A stretch of DNA of 64,000 nucleotides from Papaver somniferum (lineage: Eukaryota > Streptophyta > Magnoliopsida > Ranunculales > Papaveraceae): positions 91,406,149 to 91,470,148 of the forward strand of contig NC_039361.1 of NCBI RefSeq assembly GCF_003573695.1, read 5' to 3'. Shown here piece by piece: positions 10,895-22,766 of the stretch (the stretch's first letter is position 1; each line of letters starts with the position of its first letter). The notes beneath the pieces are model-generated. The model was not told the DNA's origin, did not search any database, and worked only from the letters and a program-made list of their open reading frames with translations. The position numbers were made by a program, and so were the translations under genes.

Positions 10895-11824
10895 ATGGAA
10901 GATAAGTACATCTCTGATAACGCAACACCAGTTCAGAGCCAGTCACGTGAGTCTCAAAGGGTTGAAACTTCTGAGAAAAACTCAAAAACTTGTCCATTGA
11001 CTGAATCTGTTTTCGACTGGAAAAAATATCTTGAGGAACAGTTGGATGATCTTTCATATGATAGTGATTCAGAAAAAGGACAAAGTATTGATGATGAAGT
11101 CTCTCAATATATCAAGTTGTTTGATCGTACCTTGAAAGAAAAGAAGTCAACAACCTGCTTGAGTAAATACATGGGTCCTTTTTGTCAAGAAAACAGAAAG
11201 TTGAGAAAACTATTTAAAGGATATGATGGTGGATATAAACTCTTACAATCTATCATTAAAGATCGTGAAGAAGATATACGCACAAAAAAATCTGAATATG
11301 ATAATCTTTTTCGAAATCTCTTCATGTTGAAAGAAAGAATTGCAGAAACTGAAGCAAGATATGACTCTCAACAAAAACGTTTTAGCGACAAAAAGCGCAG
11401 TCTTCTCGCCAAAGAAAAATCCTTGGAGACCGAGCTTGCAGCTGCTCTTAATAAAATAAAATCACTGGAAGAGAGTCTGAGTAGATTCAATTCTATCTCT
11501 ACAAAATTATCTTCTATGCTTGGAGCATGTAAAGAACACTATGATACACGTGGTCTGGGCTATAAAGGAATAGACGCTCCAAAAACTAGTAAGATCAACT
11601 TTGTTAAAGCTAGTGTTAATTCTCCTTGTGAAAAACCTTTGGCAGCTTGCAATGGTCCCAAAAACAAGAATTCTGCTCCTTCTAAATTTGCTCACAAGAG
11701 AACAGTTAAAAATAATTCCTCTAACTGCTATTACTGCGGGAATAAAGGACATTCTGAGCGAAGATGTCGTTATCGGTTGAGAAATGAAAATCTTCATAAC
11801 ATTCTTACTTGGATGTCTAAATAA
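10895..11824 (+). CDS. gag-like protein with CCHC zinc knuckle
   Basis: Intact 309-residue ORF about 65 bp after the primer site. Residues about 1-90 are acidic and polar; about 95-215 are strongly heptad-like and lysine/glutamate-rich, so probably coiled coil; near 223-245 the phrase GLGYKG...FVKA is of the type found before the zinc knuckle in copia gag proteins. The knuckle at about residues 279-292 is CYYCGNKGHSERRC (C-x2-C-x4-H-x4-C). The usual N-terminal copia capsid (UBN2) region is not recognisable, so this is a shortened gag. It presumably binds RNA and packages the element. The frame is complete, unlike the sister copy at 31904. Confidence 0.75.
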   Translation: MEDKYISDNATPVQSQSRESQRVETSEKNSKTCPLTESVFDWKKYLEEQLDDLSYDSDSEKGQSIDDEVSQYIKLFDRTLKEKKSTTCLSKYMGPFCQENRKLRKLFKGYDGGYKLLQSIIKDREEDIRTKKSEYDNLFRNLFMLKERIAETEARYDSQQKRFSDKKRSLLAKEKSLETELAAALNKIKSLEESLSRFNSISTKLSSMLGACKEHYDTRGLGYKGIDAPKTSKINFVKASVNSPCEKPLAACNGPKNKNSAPSKFAHKRTVKNNSSNCYYCGNKGHSERRCRYRLRNENLHNILTWMSK

Positions 11825-12633
11825 GTCATTAAACCGGTTTTACACATTGTTGGAAAAGGCACTTTAAACACTCAAGCAATGTACTGTGATAATCCCTTTC
11901 TTAATTGTGTGTTCAAAACAAAAAATGCCTACAATGGAAGAAGGAAGAGTGGAAAAGGGGTGACTGACCCTGCAAAGAGAAAAAAGGCATAAGAGAAAGA
12001 AAGAAAAGTTGAGTTCCTCATCTCTCCCCGAAGAAAGATGCAAATCCAAGACTTCCGCTCCAGACTTCTTACATATCAACAAACGAGTCTCAGATCTAAA
12101 AATCAGTGTAAACAGGCTAAAATGGAGCATCAAGAAAACATGGAAAACAGTTGACTCAGGTATTCCTAACCCTTTTATTGATAAAACTTCTTCAGCTATG
12201 ACGAGTAATGTCTCTCTAAATACCCTTGATAAAGGAAAAGAAGAAGTGAATATTGATGAGCAAGATGCTCATCTTAATACACCATGACTGCTTAAAGCTG
12301 CATCTCTCTTTTATGTAAAAGATGAATGCTCTTTGTTCTCAAGATGTTCATCTTGAGAAAGTTGTCAGGATTGTATTAAGTTCTTTGTTAAGTTTTTTTT
12401 TAAAATTCTTCTCTTGTCCTCGTGTTCCTTCATCCCTTCTCCGAGTGTCTGTCTTTCGACAATTCTCTTTGCATAATTGAGCTTCTCCTTTCCCCGGTTC
12501 TCACATGTGTGATTGACCAAGTACACATACCGTACCCACATGGACGTCATAGTTCCTAGGGTTTCTTGGAACATATTTTAAATACAGTGTTCCATAAGGT
12601 CAAAAGATTCTATTGGACTCTTTTTTGTACATA
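11825..12633 (+). other. region between gag and second ORF
   Basis: Contains an open frame (11964-12287) without an ATG start that encodes a basic then acidic low-complexity peptide, perhaps a decayed continuation of gag. From 12300 there is non-coding DNA with a possible TATA element (TATTTTAAATA near 12573) just ahead of the second ORF. No pol motif is seen. Confidence 0.4.
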
Positions 12634-12906
12634 ATGGATGGAAGCAACAAGGTTGGTGAAGTTGAGAAGGGAAATATTCTTGAGTTGAATCCTGTTTCTA
12701 TAACATGCTTTCATGTTTTTCATCATGAAAACAAACTACCAGATCAAATGTCATCACAACTGGTAGGAAATCTTCTTCGAGACTTTGAAGTAGTATGTGA
12801 ACAACTCGGAATTGCGACAAGGAATCTTGATTTTCTGAAAAACAAACTGAAGAAGGCAACTGATGAGCTCGTCCATGTTCAATCTCTAGTTTCTGACAGA
12901 GTTTAG
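12634..12906 (+). CDS. small second ORF of gag-only element 1 (90 aa)
   Basis: ATG at 12634, stop at 12904-12906. The C-terminal half (residues about 45-90) is amphipathic and probably coiled coil (for example LDFLKNKLKKATDELVHV). The sister element has an ORF in the same place (33333-33773, 146 aa), followed by recognisably related untranslated sequence (AGAAGAATAACT then GTTTGGAAGATGA). The protein sequences are little alike, so only position and coiled-coil character are shared. Function unknown; possibly a separately transcribed accessory ORF. Confidence 0.45.
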   Translation: MDGSNKVGEVEKGNILELNPVSITCFHVFHHENKLPDQMSSQLVGNLLRDFEVVCEQLGIATRNLDFLKNKLKKATDELVHVQSLVSDRV

Positions 12907-14522
12907 GGTGTTTTAATCATGTTTCTTGTTTTATTTGCCTAGTATGTCTTCTTTTTGGCTTAGTTGGAAGAATAACTAGTGCTTGGAATAGCAATGATTG
13001 TGACTATATATAGCTATTATTTTCATCTTCTTGTTTTTTAGGTTTATTTGGTTTAAATTTTAAAACTGTTTGGAAGATGATTTTTGCAGTATTTATGATT
13101 TGTTACATTGCAATTTTTTATGGGATATTGGTGTTTACGTCCGTGAACTATGTTTGTCCCATACTTCGTCAAAAGTAAAGTCGTTCATGATCGGTATTCA
13201 GGTACTGGTAAAAGAATGGATGGACTTTTGACAAATACAAAAGTTAAGCCTATATTGTCAAATTTTTGATGGAATATAGGTTAAAATCTTTTGTTTTCAA
13301 GGATTATGTCTATTAATATCGTTATGCAAATAATGGTGGAAAATAGAATAAATCCTTGTGTATTCCGCAGTATTGATCATCCCTGATCCATATTTTATGT
13401 ATTACTGTGAGGCTCCGTAATGTATCTTATGTTGAGAACTATACAACCAAGTTGATTTTTTAGCTCAGTTGTTGTTTCGTGGCATATTGAACTAAATTAA
13501 TCATCTTGTGTGGTTATTTAGTTATTGCTCCGTAAGTTTTCTTATATCGAGCAAAACAAATGACAATTCAATTGATTACTTTTGTGATTAGTTTGGTTGT
13601 GCATTCCAATTAGTTTAATTAAGGGTTCTCTTGTAATTAATCTAGTTGAGTATTTTCATGTCTTCATAAGTTCTCTTATGTTGAGAATAATCAATTGAAT
13701 TGATCACTTTTTGTGTTTAATTTGATTGCATATTCCGATTAAATTATTCATGGGTTTGTGATTAATTTGATTGAGTTTTTGGATATAGGAAATAATTCTC
13801 ATGTTTTTTGTGCCCAATAAAAATCCTTCCTTTCTTTCGAAATTAAGGTCGCTCTTATTGTTCTTTCGGTAATGACATCAAATGGGGGAGAGTTCTTTTG
13901 AACTTGTGCTTAATGGTCATATCTTGAGGGGTGTGCGGCTGTGGAATTTTAGAGGGGTTATCTTGTATCTTTAAACTCCTTGATGAATGCATTTATCTTC
14001 GGCTTTATGATTGCATTTAAATTAGTTGGTATGTATTTTTCCTTTTGTCATGAAATGTCTCTCTCGGAAATTTCATTATGATCCCGATCTTGTACCTTTG
14101 CCAATTTTATTGACAAAAAGGGGAGAATTAATATGTAGTTCACACTACATATACATATGGTTTTCGGATCATTGTGTAAGGGGGGGTGGTTTCCATGTGA
14201 GATGTAGTATTGACTAAGGGGGAGTGATACATATCACCATAGTATTATTGTTGAAGTTGTGATACAATTGAACTTTGACGCTGTGTAATAATACTATGAC
14301 ACTGTATAACAATGATCGAGACCGATACTTTCTCATTGTTATAGCTACGGATCTTCAACAACAGTGATGCTAAACTTACAACCTTTGGGATCATTGGAGT
14401 ACTTGGAAGTGACGAATATTTCGAGGAATGTTGAAGATTAGACATGTGGAATAGGAGCTACTAAAGTTTCTTTATCTTTTTTGGATTACATATGTATTGA
14501 TAGTTTTGTCACTAAAACTGAC
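12907..14522 (+). other. 3' untranslated region of gag-only element 1
   Basis: About 1.6 kb without coding potential, collinear with 33774-35160 of the sister element. Shared landmarks are GTTTGGAAGATGATTTTTGC, repeated TTAATCTAATTGAG-type phrases, GGGGGAGAGTTCTT, and a block with GACAAAAAGxGGGAGAATTA. These conserved non-coding landmarks suggest retained cis functions such as packaging or priming. Confidence 0.6.
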
Positions 14523-14533
14523 AAAGGGGGAGA
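14523..14533 (+). other. polypurine tract
   Basis: AAAGGGGGAGA directly before the TGTTAG start of the 3' LTR, the normal site of plus-strand priming. Confidence 0.8.
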
Positions 14534-14534
14534 T

Positions 14535-16377
14535 TGTTAGAGCATTGCTCGGTCGAACTCGCATGCGTTGTTATCTCAAGCATGTTTGTCAATGTTAGTG
14601 ATCAATACTTTAAGTCTTGATTTTTAGTCTATTATAGCTAAGTCTCGGACTAGGATAGAAAGTGTAGTTGAGCTCAAGGACTTCATGGACATTCATCATA
14701 CAAGTGGAAGAACTACTCAAGGAACCGGTGGAACTTCTCGACAAAAAGGTATGTGAAGACTTGAACCTATCTATCACTCAAAAGTCTATCTACTCTATCT
14801 CCTACTCTTTGAGAAAAGAAGTCGTATGCTATATATACAGACTTTGATTATACACATTTGGTATTTCAAGACGAGTATACCTCTCCTATCTATATCTCGA
14901 AATATGAGTTGGTAAGCTTTTCGCTTTAACCAAGTTTATCTTCACCATGTGACGAAAGTTATGATATGTTTCAATCATCTTGAAAATTCCTTTGACGAGA
15001 AATGGTGTAACAACTATATAACGTCCTCTAAGAATGTTTCAATGATTTAAATGAGAGTTTAGATTACATAACCAATGGTGGACATAAGCATTGTTGTGGA
15101 AACATATTTATGTATAAGTCCTATTCCTTGAACCAAATTTTGCGAACTTTGTTGATCAAGAGAACCGGAAGAATGGCGTGAGACAAGTCCGCGAACTGCC
15201 GAAGTTCTCAAACCCGAGAATTTCTGCTGGAGTTGACAAACTACTTGCGTGAAACTAAGTCCGCGAATCCAGTCCGCGAACCGGCGAAGTTCTCATTCCC
15301 GAGAATTTCTGCTGGAGTTTATAAACTCTTCCCGGTAACTTAAGTCCGTGAACCTAGTCTGCGAACTTGAGAAGGTTATATATCTGAAGATGATTTCTGA
15401 ACTTAAATTTAAAAATACTAAGGAATGCAGTTTGAAAACCGTGGCTATAAAAGTTCATGAACCGATTCAAGTGAATCAAATCATCTTTGCTTCAATTGCG
15501 TCTTGTGTGGTACATGAGATTTCCTTGCAATTGAACAACTCTCTAACTAGTTCATATGAAGTCATTTAAACTAGTTATGGTGGAGAAGAACATGGTTGAT
15601 ATGAAATGCTCATATGGCTAACCATTTGGTTAACTATTGTTGAACCAACAAGTGCATACGTTTGGGTACGGTTAAAAACCTAGAAGCGTGCGTTGTCAAG
15701 TGTGTGTAACAAGCTAAGTTTTCGAACTAACGGTTGAGAAATATTAGCTTGAATCTAAATCAGGTTTTCATCTAATGGTGGATATTTATTTGGGTGAGAT
15801 CATCTAAGGGAATCGAGTGCGCAGTCTCCTGCTGGGATCAGAGGCGTAAGGAGTACAATTGTACCTTGGATCAGTGGGAGACTGATTGGGGTTCAACTAA
15901 AGTCCAGTTCGAAGTTAGATTGGAGTAGGCTAGTGTCTGTAGCGTCTTAATACAGTGTGTGTTCAATCTGGACTAGGTCCCGGGGGTTTTCTGCATTTGC
16001 GGTTTCCTCGTTAACAAAATTTCTGGTGTCTGTGTTATTTCTATTTCTGCATTATATTGTTTTATCTTTATAATTGAAATAATACATTTAGAACATCAAT
16101 TAGAATAATCCAACCTTTGGTTGTTGATTATCATTGATTGATCCTTGGATATTGGTCTTTGGTACCATCCAAGTTATTCCTTGTGTTTGATTAAAGATTC
16201 ACTGATTTATATTAGCTCGAGTAAATCAAAACAAGAGAGAGAGATTAACTCCTTGAGATACTTTTATCTAGATTGAGTCTGACTGTCTAGTTGATTCTCT
16301 AGAAAGTATCTCGGAGTTAGTCCATACAGATTGCTAAGAGAAATATTGGGTGGTGTTGTTAGACCCACGCTTTTTCA
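14535..16377 (+). repeat. 3' LTR of gag-only element 1, internally deleted (1843 bp)
   Basis: Collinear with the 5' LTR at both ends but lacks about 600 bp that correspond to roughly 9625-10228 of the 5' LTR; the junction is near 15787. The missing part includes the TATA-like block. It ends TTTTTCA and is followed by the CTTTG target duplication. Confidence 0.85.
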
Positions 16378-16382
16378 CTTTG

Positions 16383-16726
16383 ATCATCTGATTCATCTCC
16401 TGCATAAACCATATATTCCCCTGTCAGTTTTGCTTCAATTTGCGGAATAATTGGATCGACCGTGTAAGTATTTCTTTTCAGTAATGCTTTGTTAACTGAG
16501 ATTGTAATTCTAATGGTCATAGTAGGGTAAATATAGTCTTCACATGCAACTGTATGTAGGTAGCTAACCTCTGATTATTTGTATGGTTCATATATGGTAA
16601 CTGAACTCACATTTTGATTTGTGATTACTCTTTGCAATGATAATTCGAAGTTTTATTCAGACCACAATAACATTTTCACAAGATGTTGACAAGTTTTTTC
16701 TCCGTCCAGGTATCTGAGAATTCATA
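16383..16726 (+). other. spacer before the CACTA transposase
   Basis: No gene. With 7952-8378 this was continuous DNA before the gag-only insertion and may be the 5' part of the CACTA element. I did not find a convincing CACTA terminal inverted repeat in either piece. Confidence 0.35.
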
Positions 16727-19700
16727 ATGGATCATAGAGTAATGGATAAATCTTGGATGTATACCGATAGAACCAAACCGCTTTATCAGGACGGAGTCGA
16801 TGCATTTATAAAGTTTGATACGCATATATACCAATAGGATATTGCGAATGGGAAACGGAAACCATACGACAAGGGCAAAGTTAAGTTTCTATGTCCATGT
16901 GTGAAATGTCTCAACCTCTACGTGCACAAGGCAAGTAAAGTTAAGTTTTATTTATATTCTTCTGGATTCATTCAAAATTATGTCGTATGGAATAAGCACG
17001 GAGAAAGAGATGAATCATCAAGGTGGACGCTTCTGAATGGTAATGGAAACGACGGTCCGCACTCTGATGAACCAACACATGCTGCAGAGACTATAGAAAT
17101 GGTTAATGCTTTATTAGGAGATAAATTTTCAAAGGATTCTGAGAAGATGCAACGGATACTCAAAGATGCTGGGAAACCCCTATACGAAGGATGTGCCGAT
17201 TTTACAAAGATATCTGCAATGTGTGAACTGTTGAACTTGAAGAGCAATCACGGAGCTTCCGACAAATTTTTTAATGAACTTATACCACTATTAAAATCCA
17301 TGCTCCCTATATGAAATGAGATGATGAAAAGTACATATGAAGCTAAGAAGTTAATGAAAGATTTGGGTTCAGGTTACGTAAAGATACATGTATGCATCAA
17401 TGACTGCATTCTCTATAGGAAGAATTACAAGGATCACATCAAGTGTCCCACCTATGGGGAATCAAGATGGAAAGTTGATGACACCTCCAAGAGGTGCATG
17501 AAAATTTCCGGAAAAAGTCTTGTGGTATTTCCCAATTATCCCGAGACTCTACGACTGTTTCAATCAAAGAAAATTTTCGAATATTTATTGTGGCACGACA
17601 CCAGACAGAAAGAATAGGGTGTTTTACGGCATCCGTTGGACTCATCAGCATGGAAAAATATAGATGAAAGATATCTCGTAATTCGTGATGATCCTCAAAA
17701 TCTGCGGCTAGGAATTTCGGTTGACGGGGTTGACGTAAACAAAGGCATGAAAAAACAGCACAGTGTGTGGCCAATTCTGACAGTGATTTACAACCTTCCG
17801 CCATAGTTTTGTATGAAGAGAAAGTTCACCATGTTGTCACTAATTATCGATGGAGGGCCTTGTAAGGACATTGATGTTATTTTACAACCGTTTTTCGAGG
17901 ATCTCAAGGAATTGCTTGAGGGAGTCAAATGTTTTGATGCGCTGAAACATGAGATGTTTACTCTACGTGTGGTTTTTTATGGACAATAAATGATTACCTG
18001 GCTCTCGGTACACTGTGTGGTTGCCCCTACTAGGGACGAGACGCCTGTAAGGTGTGTGGGAGAAATGCTTACTATGTCAGGCTAAAACATTATAGAAAAG
18101 AGGTTTATAACGGGGATACAAGATACCTACCATACGATCATCCATTCGGACGTCAGAAGGGGTTCAACGGAAAAGAAGAAACTGAAAAGGCTCCGGAACT
18201 TATGACCCCGTCACAAATATACAATGAGGTAAAGTATATATAGAATGAATAGGGAAAGGTACGGAAGAACATTGTGGTGGAATTCGTGCAGGATAACTCT
18301 GGAAGAGGCGGAAAGATGAAGAGAATCGAAAAGACCATCGACACAAAAAAAGGGAAGGGGAAGGAGAAGGAGACCGACAGGCCCTACTGGATAAAGTTCA
18401 ATATGTGGTTCCTTCTCCTCCCCTACTGGCGGTATCATGTTGTCCACCATTGCATAGATTTCATGCACGTCGAAAAGAATGTATGCGAGAGTATCGTTGG
18501 AACATTGTTGAACAATGAATTAAAGTCGAAAGACCACCTTGCTGCTCGAATGGACCTGAAGGAGATGGGTTTTAGAGACGAGTTGCAACCTAAGGAAAAT
18601 GGCAAAGGGGGATATATACTAAAGGCAGCATGTCACTCATTAATCCCGGAGGAAAAGGACAAGTTCTGTGAAACATTATCCTAGATAAAGGTTCCACAAG
18701 GGTATTGTTCAAACTTTTCAACCCTGTTGAATCGAAAATATAGAAATCTTATCGGACTAAAATCGCATGATTATCACATGCTAATGCAGCATTTTTTTCC
18801 ATTGCGATTAAATCAATTATGCCGCAGCCAACAAGATAGCTGCTATTATCAAGTTTTGTTTCTTTTTCAGGGAAATATCTAGCAAAGAAATCAAGGTGGC
18901 AGAGCTAGAAAAATTGCAGTCGGAACTCGTTGTGACGTTGTACTTGCTCGAGAAATACTTTCCTCCATCCTTATTCGGCATCATGGTTCATTTAACTGTG
19001 CATCTTACCAGGGAAGTGCAAATTTGTGGTCCTGTATTCTTTCGATGGATGTATCCATTTGAAAGGTGCATGAAGGTCATTAAAGGGCATGTGCGAAACA
19101 CAAACAAACCTGGAGGAAGCATTGCTGAAGGGAACATTGCGCAAGAGACAATTGATATGATCAGTGAACAACAACAAAGCATGAATGATACAGTCGGAAT
19201 TCCACAAGACAAACTCAACACATCTGACACTGGTGAAGATTCTTATTCTTTCATGGGAAAACCAATGTAATCTGCTAAGTTTCCTCTTGTTGATAAGGAT
19301 CTGTTGGATAAAGCGCATTTCTATGTATTGCGGAATTCGCCTGAAGTTGAACCTTACATTGAGTAAGTATAACTAGATCTAACCAAATAACCTCATATTT
19401 TATTTACTTTTTTTTTTTTTTTTCTGGTATCCACTTTTGGTTTTCTGTTGTATTTATACAATTAAAAACAACGTTTTCACATGAAGTTGGTCGGGAGCTA
19501 GCGACAAGCTGCACTCCAACACCCTTTTGAATGGAAATCCCTAGTCTGTGAAATAAAAAACTACCTGCCTTGCTATTAGAATCATTGTTGTTGAGGCAGT
19601 TTTTCAATCTTTTTAAGAAGTTTATTGTATCTTGTTGTTGAGGCAGTTTGATTCTGTGACTGAATTTCTATAAAGATAATAACATTAATCATTGTATTAT

Positions 19701-20574
19701 CCAGACGACACCGGAAATTTCTGAAGGATAAATAACTTGGTATGAATGATAGAAAGCTAGATCAAAAACATAATGAAGAGTTCGCCAAATAGTTACAAAA
19801 AGTGGTAAGAGTTGGCAGAAAATGTCACTCTTGCTATGTAACTTTTGCGTTGAGACGGTGGCTAATCCTTATAATATATTTCAGGTTGAGAGCGAGTGGG
19901 CATACTCTAGGGAAAACTTCAATCAGGACTTAAGGTGGCTATCAATCCCACCGAATGCACAAGTAGCGACATACGAAGCATATCACATCAATGGATACCT
20001 GTTTCTCATAAAATCTAGTGATGGTTCTGTTAACCAGAATAGCGGGGTTTACGTAGAGGCAACTGACACGCACATTAGAAAAGCGGGGATTACCTTTAAT
20101 CAGCCGGATTATTATGATGTTTTACAAGAGATGTGGGTGCTGACATATCATCGCTAAAAGTGCCACTTTTCAAGTGTAAATGGGTTACCAAAGCAGGGGT
20201 CTCAAAAGACAAACTTGGCTACATTTTGGTTGAGCTTGATAAGATGGGACTCCAGAATGATCTTTTCATTGTAGCCTCCCAAGCTAAGCAGGTATTTTAT
20301 TTTCCATACTAGGAAAATAAAAAAAAAGTCTATTGTGTTAGGTGCACCTACCAAAATCTGGAAATATGCTGGTGATGAAGTCGACGAGGAATTCAGTACG
20401 GCAGTTATTTGTCGGAATGAGCATCAATTTCCGCAGGTAGATAAACTTGACCTGCAAAGGATATCCAAGGATGATTACTATTGGCCTGACATTAAGGGTA
20501 GAACTTCAAGGAAAGCACAAGCACCAGCACCAGTCCCTGCTTCTCAAACAACTGCAAGGAAAGTCAAGAAATGA
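16727..20574 (+). pseudogene. CACTA (En/Spm) TNP2-type transposase, decayed
   Basis: In order: a transposase-associated start (DKSWMYTDR...GVDAFIKF, 16742-16835, then a TAG); a spacer ORF 16901-17314; the Transposase_21 core with RLGISVDGVDVNKG and SVWPILTVIYNLPP (17705-17805); a continuation 17820-18240 with several stops; FMHVEKNVCESIVGTLL (18455-18510); the DUF4218 block with EKYFPPSLFGIMVHLTVHL and GPVFFRWMYPFERCMK (18950-19080); and a DUF4216-like block (YHINGYLFLI, NQNSGVYV, 19970-20060). The frame changes repeatedly and in-frame stops are numerous. These are the known blocks of plant CACTA transposases in the right order. The C-terminal piece 20335-20574 ends in PVPASQTTARKVKK. No terminal repeats found, so the element's limits are unknown. 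Confidence 0.88.
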
Positions 20575-21559
20575 TGTGATCCAGCTTTCTCAAGTTTTTG
20601 CTGCTGCAAATGTGGAAGACACGACTATGTTTTTTTTTTTTTTTTAATATGGTAGCCATAGGTTTGTTTATATGCATGGTAGACATATCCATAGTAAAAT
20701 GTTTGGGTACGTGAGTATACCAAGAAGGATCGTTGTTATATTTTTCTTGGAGGAAACATCTTTGATTTCATAAACATGGTAGCATTTTTTTTATATAAAT
20801 AAAGATAATTTGTTCTATACTAATATCATTTATATAAAGACAATTTTTGCACCCTACACTGTCATCATTACCGACTTCCTCTCCTCTATAAGCAGTTCTT
20901 CTATTTGTCCATGTGAAGGGACAACAAGTATAACCAAGATCATAGAGAGATGCATATCATGTTCATGTAACACTAAACTAAATTATTCATGTTAACTAGT
21001 ATATGAATAGCACATCTGTAAGTGATCTATAAATGTCCTCCACTTGTTGCAACACAGATGACTTTCAAAATAGAAGAGTCGGTTAGACAAGTCACGAGAG
21101 ATATAATTTGATTTATGGAGAATCGAAACGGTGGGAGGGGGTAGTTTTTCTCATTGAAAAGGCGAGAATTCATTGGGAATCGAACCAATTAAGGCTTAAA
21201 ATGATGTTTCTTTTCTTCATTATCATTATCCCTCATGCTTCCATTAGAGTCCAAACCAGAAATCCCATTTCAAAGTTGAGACTAAGAGGGAGACAAATGA
21301 ATTTTTGAAAAAAATTTGTCATCAACCCCTTGAAATCAAAATTCATCAGAGAATCATTCAACACCAAATGGATATTCCTCCATGAGCAATAGAGAGCAAT
21401 ATCTCTGATGCACTGGTGAGGAATGATAATTGCAGCCAATTGGTTAATAATATCTCCGAGAATCAGGGTATTGCATCATCCACTTCCCGGATTTAGCAAA
21501 TGCCTCCTTAGGGGAGAGAAGATCCTCCATTTCAAGATTGTATAACTGAACATGGAGAA
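20575..21559. other. spacer after the CACTA transposase
   Basis: AT-rich with long T runs and no supportable gene. From about 21310 there are short open pieces in line with the ORF at 21629 (for example SDALVRNDNCSQLVNN near 21400), which may be decayed upstream exon sequence of that ORF. Confidence 0.35.
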
Positions 21560-21628
21560 AGCAGTGGTTGCGGAGGAAGTGGTGCAGTTGAAGAAGAACC
21601 AATGGCTACTTAGAACTGCGAAGAAATC

Positions 21629-22129
21629 TTGTCTGATGTAGATTCTGATCCCGGTGATGGTGTTAATGATGGGTTCGTTGACGGGGGCTTTGGTGGTGCA
21701 GTAGCTGCCGGACCCGGACCCATTAGAACATGGCGCATGCGGGATGGCTGGGTTGTGACTGCTGAACACCCTACCGAAGGTACGTATGTGATTAACGAGG
21801 GGGTGGTGCTTATTGGTCTTAAATATGTTGTGGCTGGAGGGGGGAGATATGGACTTGATACTATCACTTTGCCTGCTGCCGCCAGAAGAGAGCTTCTTCT
21901 TCGTGCTGCTCAGCCAATACCCGCTCATGGAATGCCCTATACCATGCTCCATTATGTATGTCCTGTAGTTGGCAGAGCATCATACAGAATAGGTTCATTT
22001 GTGGAGGCAGGTAATGGTCAGCGAAATCTAGCGAGTGCAATACCACCAGGGCAACCGGATGAGCCAGCACCAACACCAGTCCCTGCTTCTCAAACGACTG
22101 CATCTGAGGAACCATCTCCAAGGGACTAA
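21629..22129 (+). CDS. unassigned ORF, 166 aa
   Basis: ATG-initiated frame with protein-like composition: an acidic/glycine-rich start (residues 1-32), then a compact middle part with TWRMRDGWVVTAEHPTEG and ELLLRAAQPIPAHGMPY, and a proline-rich tail ending near PVPASQTTASEEPSPRD. The frame is also open upstream to about 21610, where a TAG interrupts a similar acidic context, so the true gene may be longer and damaged. The peptide PVPASQTTA is also at the C-terminus of the CACTA transposase piece (20335-20574), at DNA level CCAGTCCCTGCTTCTCAAAC in both, so the two 3' ends are duplicates. It may be an accessory ORF of the CACTA element. Function unknown. Confidence 0.5.
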   Translation: MSDVDSDPGDGVNDGFVDGGFGGAVAAGPGPIRTWRMRDGWVVTAEHPTEGTYVINEGVVLIGLKYVVAGGGRYGLDTITLPAAARRELLLRAAQPIPAHGMPYTMLHYVCPVVGRASYRIGSFVEAGNGQRNLASAIPPGQPDEPAPTPVPASQTTASEEPSPRD

Positions 22130-22766
22130 GCGAGAATCAAGCCAGGTGATAGAATGTAGTTGTTTGTGTTTGCTAATAGATGAATGATTAGGTTGGAACA
22201 TTTTTTGGTTTTTGTTTAAGTAACTGGTTAGTGTAAATTATATACTCCTAGCCTTTGTTTTTGTTTCTGGGTTATACTATTTTGGTAATGATGATCATCA
22301 TAGTACTGAATTTGGCTCAAATTTAAGTTAGCAGTTTGGATTTTCCTGTTAACTAGAGAATGAATGTATGGATTGCTGAAAAAAATTGATTCTTAAATCA
22401 TGGTGGGATTTTGTATGCAGATGGGTTTTAACAATGTTGGATGAGTTTGGATTTGGCTATACTGATTGTTGAATTAATACTCTGTCATTCTAGGATTAGT
22501 AGTAATACTAATAGGCTTGCACATAGATTTTTATTTTTAGAATTGGGGGCCTAAAATAGTCTTTGAATTAATCTTAATACCATCTTAAACATCATTCTAT
22601 ACCATATTGATTCACTAATTCAATCATTCCTACATATCCCTACTTAACAATCATTGGAATTTTAGAATCATTCACCAAGAACATTGCTTGTTTGTACATG
22701 TACTGTATTCAATCCATTATTATTGAAATCAAAAGAGCACGAAAAACTGACAAATTTCTTCAAACC
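22130..22766. other. AT-rich spacer
   Basis: Looks like 3' untranslated or intergenic DNA following the 21629 ORF; no gene or repeat recognised. Confidence 0.4.

Larger units (their letters stand above)
8379..16382 (+). mobile_element. non-autonomous copia-type LTR element carrying gag only (TR-GAG-like), TSD CTTTG
   Basis: Complete insertion: CTTTG at 8379-8383 and 16378-16382, 5' LTR 8384-10828, 3' LTR 14535-16377, a tRNA-iMet-type primer site right after the 5' LTR and a G-rich polypurine tract right before the 3' LTR. The 3.7-kb interior encodes a zinc-knuckle gag-like protein and a second small ORF but no protease, integrase, reverse transcriptase or RNase H in any frame. This is the layout of terminal-repeat retrotransposons with a GAG domain (TR-GAG). 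Mobility would need pol supplied in trans by a copia relative. A sister copy lies at 22767-37332. Confidence 0.85.

Noticed and set aside
14026..14217. 63-codon ORF in gag-only element 1
   Set aside because: The collinear region of the sister element (34680-34850) does not keep this frame; it is untranslated sequence.
21476..21952. Minus-strand ORF of 158 aa opposite the 21629 ORF
   Set aside because: It is the shadow of the plus-strand frame and its composition (S, H, P runs) is less protein-like.
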